In this document: positions 53,364 through 62,336 of the stretch, piece by piece
How the letters are laid out: each line of letters starts with the position of its first letter
Numbering within the stretch: position 1 is the first letter of the stretch
From: Fabrea salina
Taxonomy: Eukaryota; Ciliophora; Heterotrichea; Heterotrichida; Fabreidae
Direction of reading: 5' to 3'
Assembly: GCA_022984795.1 (NCBI GenBank)
Contig: JALIHJ010000001.1
Coordinates: 310,001-374,000, forward strand
DNA: 64,000 nt
Notes under the pieces: model-generated
What the model saw: the letters and a program-made list of their open reading frames with translations, nothing else
Database searches by the model: none
Told to the model about the DNA's origin: nothing
Made by a program: the position numbers and the translations under genes

Positions 53364-54284
53364 TTATATATTAAAGGAATTGCTGGAGGCAAAATCCAGA
53401 TTGAGCATGCAACTTGGACTTTCGAAAAATAACTCAGACCGCGGCGATTTGAATACCTCAGGAGTTGTGAAGCTGAAGTCCAAGTTCGGCTTCCTGCAAG
53501 AGTCGTTTTTGTTGATGAACTTTGGAGTGAGGAAGGGTGAAACTTGCTTTTTTTCAGGAGGAGACAAACTAGGAGTCATCATGAAAGTCGATTCCTCAAT
53601 GAAGGAAAGGTCTTCGTAAGTAGAAGACAGTGGAGTGCTTTCAACCATCTTTCTGTGCTTCTGTGGAATGGGAGAAACGTGGGTGTAGTCGCGCAGGGCT
53701 TGTGACAAAAGCAAGTTGTGGGTAGGCTGGCAAGGAACTCTGGGAATGTCTGTTTCACAGGAAGAGCGTCTTCCGCGCTTCCTTCTGAGGTTTTCCTGGG
53801 GGTCCTGGGGCAAGCAAATGTGGCTTGAGTGGTCCACTGACTCCATTGCTTCATTATAGCGTGCTCCGAATTCAGGTATCATCTTCTTCATTGAAGAGTT
53901 CCAGTGGTTCTTGATGGAGTTGTCAGTGCGGCCTCTAAGGATCTTTGCGATCTCTGCCCAGCGGTTGCCCATACTTTTGTGGTAAAGGAAAAGAAGCCAC
54001 TCCTCATGGGAGGTCCAGTTGTCTTTGCGGATTGAAGGGTTCAGGTGGTTATGCCACCTTTCTCTACACTGCTTGCCAATGCGTCCAGGAAGGTGCTTGG
54101 CAATGTAAGTCCACTTTTGGGGTCCATGCTTTTCAACTAACTTCATTACAAGTTGGTCTTCTTCTTTAGTCCAGGGCCCCGTTTTCACCAGCTTTTTGTT
54201 GGAAGAGTCTGGAGACCAGGTTTGGTCTTTCACTCGGCTTTTGCGAGTCCTGGGGGCTGGCGAGGAGTACTTGCAGAAATTCAT
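53364..54284 (-). CDS. R2R3 MYB transcription factor
   Basis: 306 residues. Two MYB repeats: R2 about 37-84 ([42 protein letters not shown]) and R3 about 88-135 ([41 protein letters not shown]). Helix-3 sequences are those of c-Myb, which recognise AACNG. The C-terminus is Ser/Pro-rich with no clear domain. It is a nuclear DNA-binding regulator; c-Myb/MYB3R types often control G2/M genes. Targets cannot be inferred here. Confidence 0.93.
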   Translation of the reverse strand: MNFCKYSSPAPRTRKSRVKDQTWSPDSSNKKLVKTGPWTKEEDQLVMKLVEKHGPQKWTYIAKHLPGRIGKQCRERWHNHLNPSIRKDNWTSHEEWLLFLYHKSMGNRWAEIAKILRGRTDNSIKNHWNSSMKKMIPEFGARYNEAMESVDHSSHICLPQDPQENLRRKRGRRSSCETDIPRVPCQPTHNLLLSQALRDYTHVSPIPQKHRKMVESTPLSSTYEDLSFIEESTFMMTPSLSPPEKKQVSPFLTPKFINKNDSCRKPNLDFSFTTPEVFKSPRSELFFESPSCMLNLDFASSNSFNI

Positions 54285-54340
54285 AATTCGAATTTAAATA
54301 TGGAATTTCTTAAGTTCCGCTTCTTATAAATGTAGTTAAT

Positions 54341-57214
54341 TTATAAAGTAAGAACTGCTGAGTGGAAGTAACCACAGGAAATACTCTTAGCCCACTTTCC
54401 TGTGTGTCTACTCAGGTCGATTATAGTAGGTTTCAAAACGTCTTCTTGACAAAAGTTCCCCAGTTGGTAGTTGAATCCCTGCCCCCAAGTCCAAAGTTCC
54501 CCTTCTTCGTCAAGTGCCAGCATGTGTCTTCCCCCACAAGCCATGTCTGTGAAGTTCCGTCCTACCTTCTTAGGACTCAGTTGGTCTAGAGTGTTTCCTG
54601 TTCCCAGCCGCCCGTCAGCTCCCTTGCCGAAGGTGTACAGGTCTCCGTTGCGACAAAGCACCCCTGAAAACTTGTCTCCTGCCCCTATTTTCCAAGCATT
54701 CTTTTTAAAGACACTTAGTTTGCTTCCCTTGCAAAACACCATGTAGTTTGGACCTATGCCTAGTTGTCCGTGCTCTGTGCTTCCAGCAGCAAACACTTCT
54801 CCTTCTTCGGTCAAAAGTATCGAGTGCGAAGTTCCTAGTTGAACATCCTTCACCAGTTGGAATTCCTCCACCAAACTAGGCACTTTTTCCTTTTTGTAAA
54901 TTTGGTGCTTGAGTTGGTTAGGTGCTTTAAACAACCTTCCGTCAGGGTTGGCTCCCCACATGTAAAGTTTCTTTTCAATTGAAATGCACCCAGAATGGAC
55001 GTGACCCGCACTTACTCGCTTAATTATGTCCAAGCCCTGCACCTTCACAGGCCAACTTCTGTCGTAAAAGTCCCCTAAACCTAGCTGTCCGTCTCGGTTG
55101 TAGCCCCAGGAGTAAACTTCGCCTGTCTCAACTACGCAAAGGCAGTGCTGCCACCCACAAGCAAGTTGTATAACTGCTACTCCGTGAAGAGGGTGGGTTA
55201 TGGGAGTGGGAATGTGTGTGCTTTCTAGTTTTCCAGAGCCCAGTTGGCCTACTTGGCCTTTTCCCAGCATAAACACTACCCCTTTTTTGTCCACTAGTCC
55301 AGTGTGGGAGTGCCCACACACTACTTTTTCAAACTCGTAGCCAACTAGGTTGAAGTCAGGCTTAGACAAGTAAACTTGCCTTCCACAAGACCCCTCATGG
55401 TTCATTCCGAAAAGCAAAACGTTTCCACCCTTTTCTAGCGAAATCTCTTGGGCGTTGCTTGAGTCACTGGGCATGTTTTCAAAGGGAGCTGGGTTATACC
55501 CTGAGTTTTCTTCAGGGGATTCCTCGTTTTCACTGTCAGTTTCTAAAGGCTTGGCTTTCAAAGCAGGCCCTTTCTTAGCCAGGGGGTTGGACTTAACTAA
55601 ACTAGGCGAGGGTGACTTGGCCGACGCAGAAGTGGAGTTGGAGGAGTTTTGAGGAGGTTTTCTAAAGTTTTTGACTTGGGTAGTAGGCCGGACTTGTTTC
55701 CTTGTAACTACTTCTCTTTTTTTATCTTGACTTGACTTCCGAGAGTGACTAGGACTTAGTCTAAAGTACAACTGGGAAAGGTGGGAGTAGTAACTTGAGT
55801 CAAGGGCTGCAAGTTCTATTAAGTAGTTGTTGCGTAGCTTAAGGCACTCTTCTTCCCAGGTGCGCAGGGACTTTGCAGAGTAGTTTTCTTTCTCGAACTC
55901 TGCTTTTTGGACGTCAAAGCCTATAAATCCCCTTTCTTTGAGCACTTCAATTTCCTTCATCAAGTCGTACTTGGTTTGTATTTGGATTCTGTAGTTGGCT
56001 TGGAGGTTTTTGTACTTTTCTTGGAACTCAGTTTCAGAAACATTGATTAGTTTAAAAGTCTGGGGTTCTTGGAACTTTTTGTCTTCCAGTTGTTCCTTTA
56101 GTCTTTGGTTTTCTTGTTTGAGTTTTTGAATCTCTTCGTCCTTTGAAGACCTGAGACTTGCCACTTGGCCTTCCAAAGCAGATATTCTTTGTCTTAAAGT
56201 GTAAATTAAGTTAGAGTCGTCAACTACTTCGTTGACCTGGGGTTTGTTTTTGATCTTTTTTGCTCTAAAAGCAAACCTCAACGTCGACAAACTCAGGTTC
56301 AAGTTAGAAACGTCCGGAGAAATGTTGCAAATAATTGAAGTAAACGCATTTCCTCCCAGAGAGTTAGCCAGTATCCTTGTGAGTTTGCTGTCCCTATAGG
56401 GAATGTGGGTCCCCCCCTCTGCCAACTTATTGATTACATTTGCTAGCACAAACAGGGACTTGTTGATGTAGTTAGTTTCAGAATTGTCTCCTACGTCGTT
56501 TGCCCTTTCAGAGCCAGCTAAGTCCACCAAGTTCAAAACAGACAGTCGCACATTTCCTTTCATGTGGACTTCTTCCCCCAGGTCTTGGATTTCCTCACTT
56601 TCAACCAGCACTCTGAACACTGTGTGGGACCTAGAACTGTGCTCGTGGATGTTAGTTGCACGGTACTTCCTGTTTGACTCTCCGCTGCGCAGAGTTTCTA
56701 TTACTTCTTCCACGCCAGTTACTCTTTTGTGCCTGAGTCCTGAAACAAAACTTCCTTGGGAAGGGTCTTCTCGAATTCTTAAGTTGATTGAAGCAGAGTT
56801 CAAAAGGTCGTTGATGACTTCATTGTAAATCTCCAAGTAAGAAACCCACACCTTAAAGTCCTTGTCTGACTTGTTTATGTGGCGAAACAAGTCGTTCAAA
56901 GCTAAGGGGGTGATTCCTGGAAGCGACTCACTGCCTATCATTGTGTGAGTTTTCCCAGATGTAGTTTGTCCGTAAGCAAAAATAGTTCCATTGTAGCCTT
57001 CTATCACGTGCTCCACAATGTGGGCCCCCATCTCAGTGTAGATCTTTTCGGTTGCAGAAGAACCCCAGTAAACCTTATCGAAAGTAAACGAAAGGGGTTT
57101 TCCTTTGATAGTTGAAATTACTTGGTTGGTATACTTGAAGACTTCTCTAGTTTCCCTTTCAAACAAAGGCCTGGCCCTCACACAAACTTTTATTCCACTC
57201 TCGTTCTTTTCCAT
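54341..57214 (-). CDS. Kinesin-7 (CENP-E-like) motor fused to RCC1 repeats
   Basis: 957 residues in one unbroken frame. The N-terminal motor (1-325) has P-loop GQTTSGKTHT, switch I NIHEHSSRSH, and switch II VDLAGSERAN. The CENP-E-like string YRDSKLTRILANSLGGNAFT is present. A neck and coiled coil run to about 450, then a Ser/Pro-rich linker. From about 598 to the end there are five or six RCC1 beta-propeller repeats (GHSHTGLVDKKGVVFMLGKGQVGQLGSG, EVYSWGYNRDGQLGLGDF). The motor is N-terminal, so plus-end directed by inference. The propeller may bind cargo or a GTPase. I know no textbook kinesin with this order. Confidence 0.94.
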   Translation of the reverse strand: MEKNESGIKVCVRARPLFERETREVFKYTNQVISTIKGKPLSFTFDKVYWGSSATEKIYTEMGAHIVEHVIEGYNGTIFAYGQTTSGKTHTMIGSESLPGITPLALNDLFRHINKSDKDFKVWVSYLEIYNEVINDLLNSASINLRIREDPSQGSFVSGLRHKRVTGVEEVIETLRSGESNRKYRATNIHEHSSRSHTVFRVLVESEEIQDLGEEVHMKGNVRLSVLNLVDLAGSERANDVGDNSETNYINKSLFVLANVINKLAEGGTHIPYRDSKLTRILANSLGGNAFTSIICNISPDVSNLNLSLSTLRFAFRAKKIKNKPQVNEVVDDSNLIYTLRQRISALEGQVASLRSSKDEEIQKLKQENQRLKEQLEDKKFQEPQTFKLINVSETEFQEKYKNLQANYRIQIQTKYDLMKEIEVLKERGFIGFDVQKAEFEKENYSAKSLRTWEEECLKLRNNYLIELAALDSSYYSHLSQLYFRLSPSHSRKSSQDKKREVVTRKQVRPTTQVKNFRKPPQNSSNSTSASAKSPSPSLVKSNPLAKKGPALKAKPLETDSENEESPEENSGYNPAPFENMPSDSSNAQEISLEKGGNVLLFGMNHEGSCGRQVYLSKPDFNLVGYEFEKVVCGHSHTGLVDKKGVVFMLGKGQVGQLGSGKLESTHIPTPITHPLHGVAVIQLACGWQHCLCVVETGEVYSWGYNRDGQLGLGDFYDRSWPVKVQGLDIIKRVSAGHVHSGCISIEKKLYMWGANPDGRLFKAPNQLKHQIYKKEKVPSLVEEFQLVKDVQLGTSHSILLTEEGEVFAAGSTEHGQLGIGPNYMVFCKGSKLSVFKKNAWKIGAGDKFSGVLCRNGDLYTFGKGADGRLGTGNTLDQLSPKKVGRNFTDMACGGRHMLALDEEGELWTWGQGFNYQLGNFCQEDVLKPTIIDLSRHTGKWAKSISCGYFHSAVLTL

Positions 57215-57222
57215 TTAATTAC

Positions 57223-57480
57223 TTAGTTCATAGCGTAAACTAATGCACACCCAGACACCTTCATAACTGGATTCAAACTGTAAAAAAAGAAAAAGGGCTT
57301 CCACCAAGTAACCTGCAGCTTAGGTCCTGCCAACCCCAAAAACAACACCAAACCCCCCAGCAACCCTCCCCAGTAAGCTTCTCTTCCTACTTTCCTTCTG
57401 AGTTCAGAGTTGCTTTCTAAGCCTTCCTGGAGTTGTTTGGCTTTAACTTCAAACCCATTCACAAGTTTACCTAATGACAT
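57223..57480 (-). CDS. Small two-TM protein, 85 aa
   Basis: MSLGKLVNGFEVKAKQLQE is an amphipathic, coiled-coil-like start. Two hydrophobic segments (AYWGGLLGGLVLFLGLAG and WWKPFFFFYSLNPVMKVSGCALVYA) follow. Gly-rich TM1 is reminiscent of small mitochondrial inner-membrane proteins such as Mic10, but similarity is too weak to assign. Its ATG directly follows the stop of SAXO (0 bp), and its stop is 8 bp before the kinesin ATG. Confidence 0.55.
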   Translation of the reverse strand: MSLGKLVNGFEVKAKQLQEGLESNSELRRKVGREAYWGGLLGGLVLFLGLAGPKLQVTWWKPFFFFYSLNPVMKVSGCALVYAMN

Positions 57481-58257
57481 TTATAGTCTTAAATTAGATC
57501 TGGCTTGTCTCCTCATTCTTCTATGGTCCCTCACAGAATTAGTTCCCTTGTAAAACTTTGAGTTGGTAGAAGCAAAGTGTTCAGGGTGACAAGATAACAC
57601 ATTCAGAGTTGGTTTAGCAGTAACCTTCTCAGCTTTGATGAAGGAGTACTTTTTGTTCCTAAAGTCTTTTCTTTGGGTTGACTCGTAAGTGTCAATCCCT
57701 CTGTTGATATTTTTAACCGAAACAGAGTAAGTCACTTTTTGTGGAGGCGAAAGAGTTTTAGGCCTAAAGTCTTGTGCATAGGTAGTGTTCCCAGTGAACT
57801 TTAAGTTGGTGGCATGGACCTCCTTAGGACTCCTGTTGATGTTCTTAGAAACAGGTCCCCAACTTATGTAGTCACTTTGGTAGTTGGAAGAGTAAGTTAA
57901 CTTCATGGCAGGTCTTAGGTGAGAGTCTTGTTTTTCTCTCTTTGGCTTGTAAAACACAGGAGGAGCTTTAAACTCAAAACTATTAGTAGTTGTAGTTTCC
58001 AGTTTGTGGGGACTAATCCTGTACTTGGAACTCACCCTTCCACTAGGGGTCAGTGCTTTGTGGGGAGTGAAGTTCTTTTTGTAATTAGTGGTAAAAGTTG
58101 ACTTGGGGTAAATCTTCTGCTTATTAGCAGGGCACTTGTGGTTGCCACACGTGCACATGAAACATATGCATTGTCCGTTGTAGTGGTCGATTTCAAGCAC
58201 CACTATTCCATCTTCATCAATTGGGCATTTCGTTCCTTTAACTGAAGGATTAGACAT
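57481..58257 (-). CDS. SAXO-like axonemal microtubule protein
   Basis: 258 residues. CICFMCTCGNHKCP (about 30-43) is the signature Cys cluster of SAXO/FAM154 proteins (CICxxCxCGxHxCP). Degenerate repeats of the Mn type follow (TTNYKKNFTPHK, SSNYQSDYISWG, NTTYAQDFRPK). SAXO proteins bind along ciliary and basal-body microtubules and stabilise them. Its TAA abuts the next ATG. Divergent by 15 bp from MetRS. Confidence 0.85.
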   Translation of the reverse strand: MSNPSVKGTKCPIDEDGIVVLEIDHYNGQCICFMCTCGNHKCPANKQKIYPKSTFTTNYKKNFTPHKALTPSGRVSSKYRISPHKLETTTTNSFEFKAPPVFYKPKREKQDSHLRPAMKLTYSSNYQSDYISWGPVSKNINRSPKEVHATNLKFTGNTTYAQDFRPKTLSPPQKVTYSVSVKNINRGIDTYESTQRKDFRNKKYSFIKAEKVTAKPTLNVLSCHPEHFASTNSKFYKGTNSVRDHRRMRRQARSNLRL

Positions 58258-58272
58258 TAAAGTAGTTTAATC

Positions 58273-59772
58273 ATGGCTAAGTGGAAATACATCACAACTC
58301 CAATATTTTACGTGAATTCTTCACCCCACCTAGGGCATCTCTACTCAGGCATACTTGCAGACGCGTGCACTAGATGGTACAGACAGAACTCCTTCAATGT
58401 TCTTTTCAGCACAGGAGTTGACGAACATGGCCAGAAAATCCAAACTTCTGCAGAAAAAAGGGGGATTTCTCCCCAACACTACTGCGACTTCTACGCGTCC
58501 CACTTCAAAGAACTTTTCGAAATAAGTGATGTAGAGTTTGACTGCTTCTATAGAACTTCCAGTGTAGAACACTATGCTGCTGTGGCTGAGTTTTGGAAAA
58601 CACTTCAAAAACAAGGCTTAATCTACATGGAGAACCACTCGGGTTGGTACTGCCAAGCAGAAGAAAGGTTTGTTCCTGCTTCTCAGCTCTCTGAAGACCT
58701 CAAAACCAACTCAGGGTACCCAGTTGAGTGGGTAAGTGAAAAAAACTACAAGTTCCAGTTGAGTTCTGTAAAAGAAGACATTAAAAACTGGCTGGAAACT
58801 GTTACACTCAGAAACTCAACTCGAGCACAGTGCCTTCAAGAACTCGAAAACACTTGGGACTTCTCAATCTCCAGGAGTTCATCCAGAGTTCACTGGGGAA
58901 TCAACGTGCCGAGTGACGACTCCCAAGTAGTTTATGTTTGGCTAGACGCCCTAACTAATTACCTTGCAACTGCTGGGTATCCACACACAAACCTGCAAAA
59001 CTCCCACATTTGGAAAAACACAGTACACATCATAGGAAAAGACATAGCTAGGTTCCACTGCATTTACTGGCCAGGGTTCTTGATAGGAGCAGAACTGCCT
59101 CTTCCCAAGGAGATCGTAGTTCACGACCACTGGCTTGTTCAAAACGCCAAGATGTCCAAAAGTCTGGGCAACTCGGTAGACCCCTTCCAAATTCTGCAGA
59201 AGTTCGGGTGCGACAACATTAGGTTCTACATGCTTTTGCACGGTCCTCAAGACTCAGACTCCTCTTTTTGCCAAAAAACCCTTGTCAAGTCTGTGAACTC
59301 TGTGCTATGTGACAAAATCGGCAACCTTGTGCTCCGTGCAACTTCCAAGAAAATCCTCAACAACTTCAACGCAAGCGAAGTTCCTTTTGCGGCTGCTGAA
59401 GAAAAGTTCATGCTTGAGTGCGAACACCTTATACAGCAAGTAAAGGCCCACTATGACAATCACGAGTTCTCTGAAGGCTTGCGCAAGTTGGTTTGTTTAA
59501 TAGACACCACCAATTCTTTCTTCCAAAAAACCGAGCCTTGGAAAGACCCTAGTAGCAAGTCCAGCTCTGTATTTTTGACTTTCGAAGCCTGCAGAATAGC
59601 TCTCCAACTGCTGCTTCCAGTCACTCCCCTGCTTTCACAGTCGCTTCTTTCTTACCTGAACGCGGACCCTTTGAGTCCACTCGAGTTCCGGAAAACAAAC
59701 TCTTTGCCCATACTAGTGAACCACGAAAACCAAGACTTAGTTAAACTTCCTAAACTTAACTTAACAACTTAA
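58273..59772 (+). CDS. MARS2: Methionyl-tRNA synthetase, mitochondrial type
   Basis: 499 residues. Class I signatures: TTPIFYVNSSPHLGHLYS holds HLGH, and AKMSKSLGNSVDP holds KMSKS. GVDEHGQKIQ fits MetRS. The sequence lacks the four-Cys zinc cluster of the cytosolic enzyme and resembles bacterial short-form MetRS, so it likely serves mitochondria. No long targeting peptide is visible before the catalytic domain, only MAKWK. The C-terminal anticodon-binding helices end at the natural length. Confidence 0.92.
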   Translation: MAKWKYITTPIFYVNSSPHLGHLYSGILADACTRWYRQNSFNVLFSTGVDEHGQKIQTSAEKRGISPQHYCDFYASHFKELFEISDVEFDCFYRTSSVEHYAAVAEFWKTLQKQGLIYMENHSGWYCQAEERFVPASQLSEDLKTNSGYPVEWVSEKNYKFQLSSVKEDIKNWLETVTLRNSTRAQCLQELENTWDFSISRSSSRVHWGINVPSDDSQVVYVWLDALTNYLATAGYPHTNLQNSHIWKNTVHIIGKDIARFHCIYWPGFLIGAELPLPKEIVVHDHWLVQNAKMSKSLGNSVDPFQILQKFGCDNIRFYMLLHGPQDSDSSFCQKTLVKSVNSVLCDKIGNLVLRATSKKILNNFNASEVPFAAAEEKFMLECEHLIQQVKAHYDNHEFSEGLRKLVCLIDTTNSFFQKTEPWKDPSSKSSSVFLTFEACRIALQLLLPVTPLLSQSLLSYLNADPLSPLEFRKTNSLPILVNHENQDLVKLPKLNLTT

Positions 59773-59879
59773 CTATTCAAGTCAGAGAGTGTGTAATGTA
59801 TTTCATACGGAGTTCAATAACACGGACCGGTATCATCATATTTATTTTTATAAAGATGAAATGTCCCCTATAATTCAAA
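59773..59879. promoter_or_regulatory. Intergenic region upstream of WEE1-like gene
   Basis: 107 bp, AT-rich, with TATTTATTTTTATAAAG and CCTATAATTCAAA near the ATG at 59880. It is one of the longest gaps in the window. I find no tRNA or other RNA gene in it. Confidence 0.35.
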
Positions 59880-60983
59880 ATGAGCGCGTTCAACACAGCT
59901 ACTCCCAGTCCAATATCTTTCGACCCTAAGTTCGTCAAGTTTCAGCTAAAAACTGAAAAGGTCGACGAAGTTTCTTGTCCCAAGTCTCCCCACAGGCCCA
60001 CCCGCACTAGGTGTCTCACAACTGGACGCAAACACATAATTACTTCGAAAAACTTAAATTTCAAGCAGTCCCGCCAATTCGACCACTGTTTCCAAAACCA
60101 CGAAGTTATAGGGGAAGGGGAACACTCTTACGTGTATAAAGCCCAGTCTCTTTCCGACCTTAAGTTTTACGCAATCAAACAGCTGAAAAAGAAGTTCCGG
60201 GGAATGAAAGACAGGGAAGTTTACCTAAACGAAGTCAAGAAACTGGCTTTGCTCAGCAACGGCGACACAGGACTTGAAAGGTACATTCTGAAGTACTTGG
60301 ACTCCTGGGAAGAAGAAGGCTACCTATACATAAGAACAGAACTCTGTCTGAGCAACTTAAAGTCAGTAACAGGCACCACACCTACCCTTCCCGAAGCCAA
60401 ACTCTGGGAAGTGCTTCACGAAGTTTGCTGTGGCCTCAAACTCATCCACTCTTACGGCTACGCCCACTTAGACATAAAGCCCTCCAACCTGTTCGTTGCT
60501 GAAAAAAACGTCAAGGTTGGAGACGTAGGTCACATGATAGAAGTTGGCAAAGAAGTTGTTGACGAGGGAGACATTGCCTACGTTGCCCCAGAAGTCCTCC
60601 AAGGAAAGGCCACCTTTACTTCTGACATCTTTAGTTTGGGACTAGTTATTTTTGAGCTTGCCACGGGCGTAGTTATGCCCGAAAGCGGAGAACTCTGGAA
60701 CTCCCTGCGTAGTGGGTGTCCTCCCCTAGACATCATTCCAATCTCATTTGAACTGAAGCAACTGCTCTCCAGAATGCTCAGAGTCGACCCCCAAGACCGA
60801 ATAACCGTTGACGAAGTCCTTAGTAGTCGCTGCACTAAAATGAGAAGTCCCCCCAAAATTAACTTGAGTGGAATTCAGTACAAACTCCAAACTGCCCCTC
60901 CCATTTTCGAAATCAAAGAAATTGAAGAAAACTCCAAAATTGAACTTGCTGTCAACTTAACTGATATCTTTAATAAACTCTAA
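59880..60983 (+). CDS. WEE1/MYT1-like protein kinase
   Basis: 367 residues; kinase domain about 72-325. The Gly-rich loop is GEGEHSYVYKA, catalytic Lys is K100 (YAIKQLKKK), and the loop is HLDIKPSNLFV. The usual DFG is D-V-G-H (KVGDVGHM), as in the DLGH of WEE1/PKMYT1. EGDIAYVAPEVL and SDIFSLGLVIFELATG follow the same family. No TM helix follows the kinase, so WEE1 is favoured over MYT1. It likely phosphorylates Cdk1 inhibitory sites. The N-terminal 70 residues contain several Ser/Thr-Pro sites. Confidence 0.9.
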   Translation: MSAFNTATPSPISFDPKFVKFQLKTEKVDEVSCPKSPHRPTRTRCLTTGRKHIITSKNLNFKQSRQFDHCFQNHEVIGEGEHSYVYKAQSLSDLKFYAIKQLKKKFRGMKDREVYLNEVKKLALLSNGDTGLERYILKYLDSWEEEGYLYIRTELCLSNLKSVTGTTPTLPEAKLWEVLHEVCCGLKLIHSYGYAHLDIKPSNLFVAEKNVKVGDVGHMIEVGKEVVDEGDIAYVAPEVLQGKATFTSDIFSLGLVIFELATGVVMPESGELWNSLRSGCPPLDIIPISFELKQLLSRMLRVDPQDRITVDEVLSSRCTKMRSPPKINLSGIQYKLQTAPPIFEIKEIEENSKIELAVNLTDIFNKL

Positions 60984-61018
60984 TTAACAAGCATTCTTAG
61001 TTATTGAACATTTTTCAA

Positions 61019-62323
61019 ATGATTGGAAATGAGCAACTCATGCGGTCGGTCAGTCCCTCTGAAGGAGACCGGCTTGCACTCATTAAAAGGCTGTTTTCGG
61101 ACATTGACGCAAACAGCGACAAACAAATATCTTTTGAAGAAATTCACTCATTCCTCACTAAAAAGTCAAGTCAAAACTTCGACGAAGATTTGCTCAGGGA
61201 AATCTTCAACAAACTAGACAAAGACGAAAACTCCACCTTAACCCTTGACGAATTCACCAGAGGCTACTACGAAGCCGAGACCGTCATAAAGTCACGCATG
61301 GACTTACTTAAGCAACAAATATCAGACTACGAAAAGAGTCTTGAAAACTCCAAAAGACAGTACATTGAAGCTAAGTCTCTGAAAAAACCCAAAAACATCT
61401 TAACAGTCAGAGTCAACTCAGCTGAAGGATTAAGAGCAGGCTCCATTTCGGGAAACAAAGCCCCTATGACTAGAATCACCTACGAAAACCAAAGCATCGA
61501 AACGAGTCCAGTTCCAAACCCCACAAACCCCACTTGGGACCAAGCTTTTTCCTTTAACGTTTCTGAAGGGAAAGGAGACATCCTAGTAGAAGTGTTTGAC
61601 TCAGAAAGAGGGAATCCTTCTGCCTTCTTAGGCCAAGTAGCTGTCCCCATGGAGATGCTGAGTGACCAGCAAGTCCACGAGGAGGTCCTGCAACTCGTAG
61701 GCCAAACTCCAGACCAAAAACTCTCAGGGTCGATCAGTCTGGACTTGCACTGGGTCCATGACCAACTAGGTTACCTAGAAGCCATTATGTCTGACATGAA
61801 AGAAGCCATCCAAGACGACAAAACAGAACTCAGCAACGTCGAATACTACTTCAAACAACTCCAAAAACCCCTAACTCAAGGATTTATTGAAGGCACTAAG
61901 TTCAAACAAGCCGAAGCTAAGTTTTCTGAAAGGTTTGACGAAATAACCACCCGCACTTTCGGAAGAAAGGTAAAGTGGGGTTTTGCGACTCAGTTTTCTG
62001 TGTACTTGCTGTGCTTTTTCTCCATTCTCAGTATGTTTGCGCGTCCAGACTTCGTAAACTTAACTGTTGGAACTGTAACTTTATACTTCTTCTACACAAA
62101 CCCAGCATTTAGTTACAACTACAGAATCTCGGCGGTTGGAGTTTTTTTGTGCTTAGTATATGACTTCGTATGGTTTTTTGAGTACATTTGGAAGTGGGTA
62201 GCAGGTGAAGGAACTTATGAAGACGGAATAAGGCGTTTTTCTCTTTTTATTTCTTTCATCAATTTCTTAGGAAAGTTCTTCTTCGGAGCTGTTTTCTGGA
62301 AAAACTCAATTGATCTTGCTTAA
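61019..62323 (+). CDS. EF-hand, C2 and TM protein
   Basis: 434 residues from ATG 61019 (MIGNEQLMRS); the longer frame starts with TTG. Two EF-hands come first: loop DIDANSDKQISFEE and loop KLDKDENSTLTLDE. A short coiled coil follows, then a C2 domain (ILTVRVNSAEGLRAG, NPTWDQAFSFNV). C-terminal hydrophobic segments (FSVYLLCFFSILSMF, VNLTVGTVTLYFFYTNP, AVGVFLCLVYDFVWFF) make three or four TM helices. It is probably a calcium-regulated membrane protein. I recognise no named orthologue. Confidence 0.8.
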   Translation: MIGNEQLMRSVSPSEGDRLALIKRLFSDIDANSDKQISFEEIHSFLTKKSSQNFDEDLLREIFNKLDKDENSTLTLDEFTRGYYEAETVIKSRMDLLKQQISDYEKSLENSKRQYIEAKSLKKPKNILTVRVNSAEGLRAGSISGNKAPMTRITYENQSIETSPVPNPTNPTWDQAFSFNVSEGKGDILVEVFDSERGNPSAFLGQVAVPMEMLSDQQVHEEVLQLVGQTPDQKLSGSISLDLHWVHDQLGYLEAIMSDMKEAIQDDKTELSNVEYYFKQLQKPLTQGFIEGTKFKQAEAKFSERFDEITTRTFGRKVKWGFATQFSVYLLCFFSILSMFARPDFVNLTVGTVTLYFFYTNPAFSYNYRISAVGVFLCLVYDFVWFFEYIWKWVAGEGTYEDGIRRFSLFISFINFLGKFFFGAVFWKNSIDLA

Positions 62324-62336
62324 CTAACCTATAAAA

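Noticed and set aside
59773-59879. tRNA or small RNA in the longer gap
   Set aside because: No T-arm GGTTCGA-type box, cloverleaf stems or terminator-like T run with partner stem were seen.
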